A DNA stretch of 64,000 nt from Limnohabitans sp. Jir72 (GTDB lineage: Bacteria; Pseudomonadota; Gammaproteobacteria; Burkholderiales; Burkholderiaceae_C), in the NCBI RefSeq assembly GCF_003063575.1, contig NZ_NESC01000007.1, forward strand, positions 124,001-188,000, written 5' to 3'. Below the pieces are notes generated by a model. It was given only the letters and a program-made list of their open reading frames with translations. It had not been told where the DNA came from and searched no databases. Of this stretch, positions 36,239-43,962 are shown piece by piece. The position numbers were made by a program, and so were the translations under genes. The stretch's first letter is position 1, and each line of letters starts with the position of its first letter.

Positions 36239-37291
36239 TCACTTGTACATGGCCGCAGATTTTTTAAGATCGTCTTTCAGTCGCGCCACCAAATAGTCTG
36301 GTTTGATGACTTTCACATGGAATGCCATGCTGAGGAGCCAATGCACCAACTCCTCCGTGATGGGCATCACGACTTTCATGATGTAACTTCCGTCTTTCGA
36401 ATTTTCAATGACAGGATTGGGTGCAAGAGGTGTCTCTTTGATCCACTGCGAGTCCGCATCAATTTTCAGTTCGATGTGCTCAGACTTGCCGTAGATGTCC
36501 AGTGGAAACACAGGATGTCCAATCCCTTTTTCAAGAAATTTCTCAAGGTTCCAGTTCTTGGGTGTCTCCAGCACACCCAAGACCTCTTTGGCCTCCAAAA
36601 TTCGTTTCAACAGAAAGCGATCTGCTGTGCTTTTATTGGTTTTTTTACCAATCAAATACGTGCGAACGCCTTGTTGTACCAAGGCAAGCGGGCTGACCTG
36701 GCAATCTTCGATTTCATTCGAAGGAGAGTGAACAATCTTCAGTTGCAGACGCCGCTCCAAAAGCAAGGCTTGGTGCACCGTCTGCTTGATGGAGTCATCG
36801 ACTTCAGGAGGACAAAAAGGCAGGACTGCGGGCACTACAGCAATTTTTTCAAGCCACTGACGCCCCAAGTCCTTGGAAGCACGCACACCAAATCCTGCAT
36901 CCTTGGCAAGATCAATTGCAGAGTTTTTCGCTGCATCAAAAAACGGCTGCAAGGCTCGATGCGCTTGCTGCGTCAGCAAATCCGTACCGTACTTGCTCAA
37001 CAAGCCGAAAGCCATCATCTGCTCTTGGCTCATGGGCATCAACAGCATGGGTGCTGTTGCCTTCATGCGGTAAAGGTGCTCTCGCTTATCCCCCTTCTTA
37101 TCCAGGCTGTTTGGGTGAAGCTTTTCAATGGCGAGTAAATTGTTGCTGATCTTGCGACGCATGCTGGCCAATGTGGCGGAATTTCCCCAATGACCACGAA
37201 GCTTTTCAGCCATGTCATTCATGGTGACATGGGGTGCAGGCTCTCTTGGAATTTTCTTCAAGAGTTCGATTTGAAATTTACTCATGCCCAT
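36239..37291 (-). CDS. WYL-domain transcriptional regulator
   Basis: 350-residue protein with an N-terminal winged-helix region (FQIELLKKIPREPAPHVTMNDMAEKLRG), a middle WYL-type ligand domain (about 140-235, ending SPLALVQQGVRTYLIGKK) and the C-terminal WCX extension (ITEELVHWLLSMAFHVKVIKP). WYL proteins such as BrxR and CapW repress phage-defence operons and respond to DNA damage or nucleotides, so this may be the island's regulator. The Trp of the WYL triplet is Thr here (T-Y-L). It lies 38 bp downstream of the separate WCX-like gene. Confidence 0.85.
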   Translation of the reverse strand: MGMSKFQIELLKKIPREPAPHVTMNDMAEKLRGHWGNSATLASMRRKISNNLLAIEKLHPNSLDKKGDKREHLYRMKATAPMLLMPMSQEQMMAFGLLSKYGTDLLTQQAHRALQPFFDAAKNSAIDLAKDAGFGVRASKDLGRQWLEKIAVVPAVLPFCPPEVDDSIKQTVHQALLLERRLQLKIVHSPSNEIEDCQVSPLALVQQGVRTYLIGKKTNKSTADRFLLKRILEAKEVLGVLETPKNWNLEKFLEKGIGHPVFPLDIYGKSEHIELKIDADSQWIKETPLAPNPVIENSKDGSYIMKVVMPITEELVHWLLSMAFHVKVIKPDYLVARLKDDLKKSAAMYK

Positions 37292-37329
37292 AGGAACTCC
37301 TCAGTCCAATTGATGAATGTTGCGAGCCT

Positions 37330-37605
37330 CTACACGACTCTGTATTTGTGTAAGGTTTGTGTGAGTCCTTGTCTGACAAGTTCCCGCAAGCCTGGCGGAT
37401 GAATCACCTCGACGGCAGAACCCATGCATTGAATCCAATGCAATAAATCTTCAGTCAACAGCATGAAGGCATCTACGAAATTTTCGCCATTGATGGTCAT
37501 GATGGTTTGTGCCTGACCCAGCGGACTCCTTGCGAGGACATCGAGCAATTCATCGTCAACACAGATGCGCACAAAAAACCTCTCTTGCAACAGTAAAGCC
37601 GTCAT
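37330..37605 (-). CDS. Stand-alone WCX-like domain (WYL C-terminal extension)
   Basis: 91-residue protein whose C-terminal part, TEDLLHWIQCMGSAVEVIHPPGLRELVRQGLTQTL, aligns with ITEELVHWLLSMAFHVKVIKPDYLVARLKDDLKK of the neighbouring WYL regulator. The start has RFFVRICVDDELLDVLARSPLG, matching the beginning of a WCX domain. It lacks DNA-binding and WYL parts. It is either a relic of a second regulator or a small protein that modulates it by hetero-association. Upstream gene in the same operon. Confidence 0.65.
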   Translation of the reverse strand: MTALLLQERFFVRICVDDELLDVLARSPLGQAQTIMTINGENFVDAFMLLTEDLLHWIQCMGSAVEVIHPPGLRELVRQGLTQTLHKYRVV

Positions 37606-37846
37606 GTAATCTCTCCATTCTCAGGTTCATGATGAAGACAATTGCTTGCCTAGACTTCTTTTTCACAGGCATGCAAGCGTCTCGAAAAGTAGAGAATGAA
37701 TTAAGATGAAGAATTTTTTTGTCGTCTAAAAATTTTAACATCAAGTTGACCATTCAGTCATATCTATATCTGCTGATGGACGATGTAAAAAGACATTTTT
37801 ATTCTTCTATGACCTCGATACTGAAGCCTCTTAACAGGAGATTGAT

Positions 37847-37999
37847 ATGCGACAGTTCGAAGCAGACATCTACACAGACGGCGGCACACGCAGCTTTCGT
37901 GTGAAATTTGAAGCAGAAGATTATTTTGAGGCAGAACGGCGTTTGATTGCTCAGTATGGCGCAGGAAAATTTTCTTACCTGACGGAAGTGTACCGGTGA
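37847..37999 (+). CDS. Small protein, 50 residues, unknown
   Basis: Short gene MRQFEADIYTDGGTRSFRVK ... YLTEVYR with a strong ribosome site (AACAGGAG, 8 nt before ATG). Its composition and codon use look coding. It lies upstream of the right GIY-YIG gene and could be a small partner protein or antitoxin-like protein. No family recognised. Confidence 0.6.
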   Translation: MRQFEADIYTDGGTRSFRVKFEAEDYFEAERRLIAQYGAGKFSYLTEVYR

Positions 38000-38007
38000 T
38001 GTTCTGT

Positions 38008-38041
38008 CACCCGAGCATGGGGCAAACCTCATACTCGGGTG
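38008..38041 (+). other. RNA hairpin between the small gene and the GIY-YIG gene
   Basis: CACCCGAG / CTCGGGTG (38008-38015 and 38034-38041) is a perfect 8-bp stem, extended inside by ATGGGG against CCTCAT. No T-run follows, so it is not a standard terminator. It may act as an mRNA stability or processing element. Confidence 0.45.
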
Positions 38042-38081
38042 GCAACTCATCTACCGACACCAAACGACATGAGATTGGAAC

Positions 38082-38813
38082 ATGTGTGATATGGCCACTT
38101 TCAATGCGAACGACGTTTTGAGCGTGATGCAAATGCCTCAAGGCCGTGCCGGTGTCCAATTTTTGAATTGGAAAATCACGGCCAAGCCTTTGAAAAACCG
38201 CGTGATCACATCACCTGAAATCACTGCTGGGGCAGGCTTGTATGGACTTTGCTTTGACGATCAATTGATTTATGTCGGGAGCTACCTGGGCAACATCAAA
38301 TCAGGGGCAAACTTTTCTGGCGATGTTGTCAGTGCACGTTGGTGGACTCATATTGGCGCCATCACGGCTCGCGGCAACTGCTTGCACATTGCACCGTCAA
38401 GCTTGAACGCTTTGCGCAAAAAATTGGGACTTGATCATGAGATGATTACAGGATTTCTCGCTGCATCGGATCCATCCTTACTTCACAAGGACAGCGGCAA
38501 TCTGGGACCACTTCGGCGCCTGTTTTTTGGAGCACTGCATCACGATGTGTTTTTGCCTCATGACGCCGATCCTGTGGATGTACTTTCGCGTTTTACATTT
38601 ATGTACGTCCGCTACGACAGCATGCCTAAGGAAATGAACACACAAAGCCTGAAGTCTCGTATCGAAGATGCAGAGAAAGCACTCATCAAAAAACTGGCAC
38701 CCATTTGCAATACAAAACATGTTCCGCGTGGGCAACAAGCCATTGAAATACGCAGTTCAGATGTTGAATCCTTGTTGCGCATTGCCCTCGCAATGCCTGA
38801 AGGAGAGGCGTAA
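38082..38813 (+). CDS. GIY-YIG-type putative nuclease, right island copy
   Basis: 243-residue homologue of the 21142-21906 product. GIY-YIG landmarks are GLY (52-54), YVG (64-66), Arg86 in ARWWTHIG, Glu198 in AEKALIKKLAP and Asn210. A second in-frame ATG three codons later is a possible start. It is the last gene before normal chromosomal genes resume, mirroring the left copy. The pair may bracket a unit exchanged by recombination, or both may belong to one system. Nuclease activity inferred. Confidence 0.72.
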   Translation: MCDMATFNANDVLSVMQMPQGRAGVQFLNWKITAKPLKNRVITSPEITAGAGLYGLCFDDQLIYVGSYLGNIKSGANFSGDVVSARWWTHIGAITARGNCLHIAPSSLNALRKKLGLDHEMITGFLAASDPSLLHKDSGNLGPLRRLFFGALHHDVFLPHDADPVDVLSRFTFMYVRYDSMPKEMNTQSLKSRIEDAEKALIKKLAPICNTKHVPRGQQAIEIRSSDVESLLRIALAMPEGEA

Positions 38814-38861
38814 TTGCAAATGGGCTGAGTCCACTTTGCCATAGAGAGTGTGAAACACCTC

Positions 38862-39299
38862 TCACTGAGCAGCAAGACGCGCCACCCCCATAACAAACGT
38901 CTCAGGCACAGCCGCCACCTTGCGGGTTTGCCTGTCGATGAAAACGATGCCGATCTTCCCACGAGCCACTTCGCGGGCCGTATCCAGACACTCCATGCGG
39001 TAGACCAAATCAAAGCCGTATTTGTTGTGGTCCTGCGGGATCATGCTCACCCGCATGGTTTCGCCATGAAAGCCTTCGGACTTGTATTGCGCGACCATGT
39101 CGCCCACCACAATGGGGTGCCCTTCCACATTGCCTTCGGTGTAGCCCAGCGATTTGAAAAACCGCACCCGCGCTTCGGACACCAAGGTCAGCAGCTGGGC
39201 ATTGTCCAGGTGCCCACCCTGATTGACGTGGCTGATGTAGATCTGGATGTCGGTGGCAAAGATGAAATGGTCAGGAAGGGTGAACTGGATACGGGGCAT
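38862..39299 (-). CDS. Acyl-CoA thioesterase (4-hydroxybenzoyl-CoA thioesterase/hotdog family)
   Basis: 145-residue hotdog-fold protein. It has FATDIQIYISHVNQGGHLDNAQLLTLVSEARVRFF, in which Asn and His (QGGHLDN) occupy the active-site helix, then GDMVAQYKSEGFHGE and the C-terminal GKIGIVFIDRQTRK. Such enzymes hydrolyse aromatic or fatty acyl-CoA thioesters. It is a single gene on the minus strand just outside the island, and composition returns to the chromosomal level here. Confidence 0.85.
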   Translation of the reverse strand: MPRIQFTLPDHFIFATDIQIYISHVNQGGHLDNAQLLTLVSEARVRFFKSLGYTEGNVEGHPIVVGDMVAQYKSEGFHGETMRVSMIPQDHNKYGFDLVYRMECLDTAREVARGKIGIVFIDRQTRKVAAVPETFVMGVARLAAQ

Positions 39300-39427
39300 G
39301 GGGTGACTGTGAATCAGGAATCAAAACCCCATTTTCACAGCTGGCGTCTACCCACAGACTCAAGCCTAAGTCGTGGCAAAAAAATCGAGCGCACATTGAC
39401 GTGGTTACGCACTGGTATGTGCAGTTT

Positions 39428-40771
39428 TCAATCTTGCGAAGAAGCCAACTTGTCCGATGCGGCGGGCTGGTTGCGCAAATGCCTGTAAAGCACGCCACGC
39501 GACACCCCCAGTGTGCGGGCAGCTCGGGAAATGTTGCCATTGCAAGCGGCCAGGGTGCTGTCAATCAGTTGGTGGTGATGGTCACTCAGCCGAGCCTGGA
39601 TGGGGTCATCATTCGCTGCCGGGTTGGGCGCAGCCGATTCGGTCTGAGGGTTTGCCGAGACAGGCTCAGCCAAAGCCTGTGTCGCTGCGGGTCCCTCTTT
39701 CAATACAGATGCAGCGGTGTACGTGAGTGCTTGCCCAAAATGGATACCGTCCCGAGCCAGCAAATTGGCCTGGCCCCAAACACCCAAGCCATTGGGCAAA
39801 CGGATCGCCTGCAGACCCGAGCGACGGGTCATGGCCAATACCTCTGCCAGTTCCAGCCCCAGCAAGCTCGCCACATCGCGGCCCTCGGCAAAGGCGGGCA
39901 CACCCAGCAAACGCGAGGCCACACCGTTGAGCCAGCCGACTTGTCCATCGGCCGTGATGCCCGCCAAGGCTTCCATGGGTGTGCCCAGCAGGGCAGGGCT
40001 GGCCTGAAAGCGCAGCACCACATGTTCATGCGATTGGGCCATCAGCAAGCGATTTTCAATGGAGGTGGCGTACATGCCCACCACCGAAGCGGCGTCAAAA
40101 TTAAAACTGCGCCCTTCCACCGTGATGTCCAGCACAGCTGCCACATGGCCTTGAACGTTATGAATGGGGGCGGCAGCACATTCCAGCGCTTGCAGGCAGT
40201 TGAAATAATGTTCCGCCCCGGTCACGGTGCAGGCCTGGTGGGTGTGTTTGGTGATACCGGGCGCGGTCGTTCCCAGGCGCGATTCAGCCAGGTTGACGCC
40301 AACCCGGGTGGCTTTGCTCAGCAAAGCTTCGTGCGCGGCCAGGGGGTTGTGCGTCCCATGCACGATGACACCTTGGGCATCGGTCAACAACACACGGCAC
40401 TCCATGCCCGACAAAGACGCCTCCATGGTCACCAGCTCTTGGCTGGCAGCGGCCAGCAACTCCTGGTTTCGGGCCAAGGTGGCGTGCATGCGGCTGCTGG
40501 AGACATGGTTGAACTCAAGCGCTTCAGATGTCTGGTGACGCCCAGAGGTACAGCGCATCCAAGATTGAATGACCGCCTCGCTCACCAAACCGGTGGGGCG
40601 CACGCCCTCTTCAAAAAATTGCTGACGCGCCATCGCAATCCGCTGGGCGCGCGTGCTGACAAAAAAGGGGGTGTAGTTGCTCCCGACATCAGATGCCGTC
40701 AACCCCGATGTACGGGTGAACATGTGCACTTGTCTCCAGGCCAAATCACGAATCAATGTCTGAGTTTGCAT
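39428..40771 (-). CDS. AcoR-like GAF/Fis transcriptional regulator lacking the sigma-54 AAA+ domain
   Basis: 447-residue regulator. The N-terminal half matches acetoin regulator AcoR-type proteins (RPTGLVSEAVIQSWMRC, and a GAF domain about 110-240 with VLLTDAQGVIVHG and GVNLAESRLGTTAPGI). A PAS-like region follows, then a proline/alanine linker, and a C-terminal Fis helix-turn-helix (LIDSTLAACNGNISRAARTLGVSRGVLYRHL). The sigma-54-interacting AAA+ domain is absent, so it must act differently from classical AcoR. It is divergent from the PQQ alcohol dehydrogenase operon and probably activates it. Confidence 0.87.
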   Translation of the reverse strand: MQTQTLIRDLAWRQVHMFTRTSGLTASDVGSNYTPFFVSTRAQRIAMARQQFFEEGVRPTGLVSEAVIQSWMRCTSGRHQTSEALEFNHVSSSRMHATLARNQELLAAASQELVTMEASLSGMECRVLLTDAQGVIVHGTHNPLAAHEALLSKATRVGVNLAESRLGTTAPGITKHTHQACTVTGAEHYFNCLQALECAAAPIHNVQGHVAAVLDITVEGRSFNFDAASVVGMYATSIENRLLMAQSHEHVVLRFQASPALLGTPMEALAGITADGQVGWLNGVASRLLGVPAFAEGRDVASLLGLELAEVLAMTRRSGLQAIRLPNGLGVWGQANLLARDGIHFGQALTYTAASVLKEGPAATQALAEPVSANPQTESAAPNPAANDDPIQARLSDHHHQLIDSTLAACNGNISRAARTLGVSRGVLYRHLRNQPAASDKLASSQD

Positions 40772-40843
40772 GGGTGTGAGACATTCAGCCAGCGGGAAAC
40801 TACCAAGCCGGAAAAAAGGCTAGTTGTTGCTTCCGCGTCAGGG

Positions 40844-40881
40844 TGTTCCAGAACAGAACAATCCCGGACTAGGGAAATCCC
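40844..40881. promoter_or_regulatory. Inverted repeats in the PQQ dehydrogenase/regulator promoter region
   Basis: In the 207-bp divergent gap, TGTTC-CA-GAACA (40844-40855) is a perfect dyad, and GGGAAATCCC (40872-40881) is a second. Both are suited to a dimeric Fis-type regulator such as the adjacent AcoR-like protein. The exact operator is inferred. Confidence 0.45.
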
Positions 40882-40978
40882 GAGCGTGCAAAAAGGGCAT
40901 TCAGGATCAATGATGCATGCACCTCGCACACCATGTGCCTGGCTTGTGAAGCGACATCCCATCAATAGGAGACAGTAC

Positions 40979-42646
40979 ATGACCCCCAATTACCGGCTCG
41001 TCGGCGGCTTGATTGCCGCTGCGATTTTTTCAGGTGCCCAAGCACAAGGGCTCGATGCCCTCAAGAACGATGCGGCCACCCCTGGTGACGTGCTGACCTA
41101 TGGCATGGGCTACAACAACCAACGCTACAGCCCCCTCAAGCAGATCAACAACAAAAACGTGAACAAGCTGCAACCCCTGTGGGCTTACAGCTTGAACAAC
41201 CCGCAAGGCCAAGAATCGCAGCCCATCGTGCACGACGGCATCATGTACGTCACCACGCACAACACCACCATTGCACTCAATCCGCTGACCGGCAAACAGC
41301 TGTGGAAACACGAGATTGAATTGCCTCAAGACGTCTTCAAGATGGCCTGCTGCGGTATCTTGAACCGTGGCGCGGCCATCCTGGATGGCAAGATTTACCG
41401 AACCACACTCGACGCCCATGTGATGGCCCTCGATGCCAAAACCGGCAAGCAACTGTGGAAGAGCAAAGCGGCTGACTACCAAGACGGTCAAGCCATGACG
41501 GCGGCCCCATTGATCGCCAATGGCGTGCTGATGACCGGCATTGCGGGTGGCGAATACGGCACGCGCGGCTTCATCGACGGTTGGGACCCAGCCACTGGCA
41601 AGAAACTCTGGCGCTTCTACACGACAGCCGCTGGCAATGAAAAAGGCGCAGACACTTGGCCTGGCGACACCGCCATGAAAGGCGGCGCACCCACTTGGTT
41701 GACCGGTGCCTACGACCCCGAGCTGGACTTGGTCTACTGGGGCACAGGCAACGGTGGCCCCTGGAACGCTGAAGCCCGCAAAGGTGACAACCTTTACATC
41801 GCCTCTGTCGTTGCGTTTCGACCCAAAACTGGTGAGATCGTCTGGCACTACCAGTTCACCCCGAACGACCCTTATGACTACGATGCCACCGAAGTGGGCA
41901 TGCTGGTCGACATGAAGATCGAGGGCAAGACCCGCAAGGTGTTGGCCCAAGCCAACCGCAATGGTTTTTTCTATGTGCTCGACCGCGCCAATGGCAAACT
42001 GCTGGCGGCCAACCCCTACGTCAAGGTCAACTGGGCTGACAAGATCGACATGGCCACAGGCCGTCCCGTCGAATCTGAAGTCACCAAACGCATCCGTGCA
42101 GGCGGTGACGAAGAAGTCTTCCCATCGGTGCTGGGCGGCAAGAACTGGACCCCCATGTCCTGGAACCCTGCTACAGGCCTGGCGTATGCCAACACCCTCA
42201 ACATCAGCTGGCCCTACCAGTTTGCCAAGCCTGAATACAAAAAGGGCGAGTGGTATCTGGGCGTGAACTTCCGTGGCGTGAACATGCCCAAAGATGCACC
42301 GCACGGTTACCTGAGCGCCATCGACCCCATGACCGGCAAGAGCAAATGGCAAATGGCCTGGCCCGGTCAGCCCAGCATGGCAGGCACCCTGTCCACAGGT
42401 GGTGGTTTGGTGTTCACCGGCGCGGCCACGGGTGAGTTCATGGCGGTCGATGCGACCAACGGCAAGAAGCTGTGGCAGTTCCAGACCAGCTCGGGCATCA
42501 TCGGTCTGCCTGTGACTTGGGAGCACAAAGGCAAGCAATATGTGACCGTGCTGTCGGGCGCCGGTGGCGTGTGGGCCTTGTTGGGTGACGAACGCATGGC
42601 CAATGTGCCAGCGGGCGGCTCGGTCTGGACATTCGCCCTGAACTGA
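40979..42646 (+). CDS. PQQ-dependent alcohol dehydrogenase, lanthanide-type signature
   Basis: Periplasmic quinoprotein of 555 residues with signal peptide (NYRLVGGLIAAAIFSGAQAQ). Beta-propeller tryptophan-type repeats (GKQLWKHEI, GKKLWRFYT) recur. The vicinal disulfide cysteines are in KMACCGIL, a metal-binding Glu in GGEYGTRG and Asn in WGTGNGGPWN. The catalytic Asp300 in NDPYDYDATE is followed two residues later by Asp302; this Asp-x-Asp is the mark of lanthanide-dependent enzymes, where calcium types have Ala, Ser or Thr. The start at 40979 has an AGGAGA ribosome site. It forms an operon with a cytochrome c and a XoxJ-like protein. Confidence 0.92.
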   Translation: MTPNYRLVGGLIAAAIFSGAQAQGLDALKNDAATPGDVLTYGMGYNNQRYSPLKQINNKNVNKLQPLWAYSLNNPQGQESQPIVHDGIMYVTTHNTTIALNPLTGKQLWKHEIELPQDVFKMACCGILNRGAAILDGKIYRTTLDAHVMALDAKTGKQLWKSKAADYQDGQAMTAAPLIANGVLMTGIAGGEYGTRGFIDGWDPATGKKLWRFYTTAAGNEKGADTWPGDTAMKGGAPTWLTGAYDPELDLVYWGTGNGGPWNAEARKGDNLYIASVVAFRPKTGEIVWHYQFTPNDPYDYDATEVGMLVDMKIEGKTRKVLAQANRNGFFYVLDRANGKLLAANPYVKVNWADKIDMATGRPVESEVTKRIRAGGDEEVFPSVLGGKNWTPMSWNPATGLAYANTLNISWPYQFAKPEYKKGEWYLGVNFRGVNMPKDAPHGYLSAIDPMTGKSKWQMAWPGQPSMAGTLSTGGGLVFTGAATGEFMAVDATNGKKLWQFQTSSGIIGLPVTWEHKGKQYVTVLSGAGGVWALLGDERMANVPAGGSVWTFALN

Positions 42647-42978
42647 TGATGATGAAACTCCAGTTTGTACTGGTGTGTGTGGCGGCCCTGAATGGGGCCG
42701 CCCATGCGCAAACGGCCCCCCGCTTCACCACGGCCGCCGTCGACCAAGGCCGCGAGCAGTTCCACCGTACCTGCGCCCAGTGCCATGGCCGCAACATGGT
42801 CAATGCGGGCACCACCACTTACGACTTGCGCAAGTTCCCGGTCGATCAACAAGACCGTTTTCTCAATTCCGTCACCAACGGCAAAGGCAATATGCCCTCC
42901 TTCAAGGACGCGCTGTCCACCGAGCAGATCAACCTGCTGTGGGCCTATGTTGGCTCTCGCGGCGGCAAGGAGCTGTGA
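42646..42978 (+). CDS. c-type cytochrome, electron acceptor of the PQQ dehydrogenase
   Basis: 110-residue periplasmic monohaem cytochrome. A signal peptide (MMKLQFVLVCVAALNGAAHAQ) is followed by the haem site CAQCH near residue 43 and an axial Met in GNMPSFKDAL near residue 83. It overlaps the dehydrogenase stop and the next start by one base each, indicating tight coupling. By position it corresponds to XoxG. Confidence 0.9.
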   Translation: MMMKLQFVLVCVAALNGAAHAQTAPRFTTAAVDQGREQFHRTCAQCHGRNMVNAGTTTYDLRKFPVDQQDRFLNSVTNGKGNMPSFKDALSTEQINLLWAYVGSRGGKEL

Positions 42979-43907
42979 TGGTCACCCGACGTTTCATACG
43001 CTGGCAACAGTTGTGCCTGTTGCCGGTTCTCGGATTGGCGTGTTCCGCTGTCTTGGCCGCACCCCTGACTGTCTGTGTCAGCGAAGACAGCCCCCCGCAA
43101 TCGAATGTGCACAAAGGCAAAGCCACTGGCTTTGACATCCGCCTGGCCCAAGCCGTGGCCGATGCCAGTGGCCGCGAGCTGAAAATCGTGCCCTTCGAAA
43201 CCGAATTCGAAAAAGAATCCACCCTGTCGCAAGAAGTCAACGCCTTGCTGTCTTCGGGCCAGTGCGAACTGGTCAGCGGTTTCCCTCTGCTCAAAGCCGA
43301 CCTGGGCCCCGCCACGCGCCCCAATGCGCGCGTGCCCGACCACCCTGGTGCCAAGCGCAAACGTGATCGCGCGTTCATCACACTCGGTGAATTGGTGGCC
43401 AGCGCCCCTTACCAGAGCAGCACACTGGGCGTGGTCCAAGCCCCCGGGCAACCACCCATCAACACACTGATGGACCTGCAAGAGCGCAAACCGGGGGCTG
43501 TGACCGGCACACTGGCAGGCACCCTGATCAGCGTGTACCGGCAAGGCATTCTGCGCAAGCAGATGGTCACCTTGTCCCAACGTGAAAACGCATGGACGGC
43601 TTTGGAGAGCGGCCGTGTTGACAGCCTCTTGATGCCCACTGCGGCCTACGATGCGTACAAACTCCAGCATGCCGACACGCCCTTGGTGCTGGCCGCCTTG
43701 CGTCGCCCGATCGGTCTTAATTTGGGATTCGTGACCTTGTCATCGGCCCCCAAAGAACTGCTGGAAGTCACCAACCAAGTCATCGCCCAAGCCATGGCCG
43801 ATGGCCGCATGCAGCAATGGGCCAAGCAAGAAGGTCTGAGCTGGTCAGCCCCTGCTGCGCCCGCCATCTCCGACGGCCCCAGTTTGCAAAGCCTGACCAC
43901 AGACTGA
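42978..43907 (+). CDS. XoxJ-like periplasmic solute-binding protein
   Basis: 309-residue SBP_bac_3-type protein with signal peptide (LCLLPVLGLACSAVLA). It starts APLTVCVSEDSPPQS and contains ATGFDIRLAQAVADASGR, as in amino-acid-type binding proteins, but the genomic place after a PQQ dehydrogenase and cytochrome c matches XoxJ/MxaJ, proteins thought to help activate the dehydrogenase. The ATG at 42978 overlaps the cytochrome stop; a longer upstream frame is rejected. No ABC permease is adjacent. Confidence 0.87.
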   Translation: MVTRRFIRWQQLCLLPVLGLACSAVLAAPLTVCVSEDSPPQSNVHKGKATGFDIRLAQAVADASGRELKIVPFETEFEKESTLSQEVNALLSSGQCELVSGFPLLKADLGPATRPNARVPDHPGAKRKRDRAFITLGELVASAPYQSSTLGVVQAPGQPPINTLMDLQERKPGAVTGTLAGTLISVYRQGILRKQMVTLSQRENAWTALESGRVDSLLMPTAAYDAYKLQHADTPLVLAALRRPIGLNLGFVTLSSAPKELLEVTNQVIAQAMADGRMQQWAKQEGLSWSAPAAPAISDGPSLQSLTTD

Positions 43908-43933
43908 AAGGTCTGAGCCCTTCGTCACCCGCC

Positions 43934-43953
43934 CCGGCAGGCTGGCCTGCCGG
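43934..43953. terminator. Bidirectional hairpin between convergent genes
   Basis: CCGGCAGG / CCTGCCGG perfect 8-bp stem with a 4-nt loop between the XoxJ-like gene and convergent aroE. There is no T-run on either side, so it may be a Rho-assisted or processing hairpin. Confidence 0.5.
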
Positions 43954-43962
43954 ACATGTGCA

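Noticed and set aside
20906..38861. Prophage or integrative element
   Set aside because: No integrase, tRNA attachment site, structural phage gene or conjugation gene could be recognised, and no obvious direct repeats were seen at the ends by eye.
39401..40978. 526-codon N-terminal extension of the PQQ dehydrogenase frame
   Set aside because: It is the antisense shadow of the GAF/Fis regulator; the signal peptide and ribosome site place the start at 40979.
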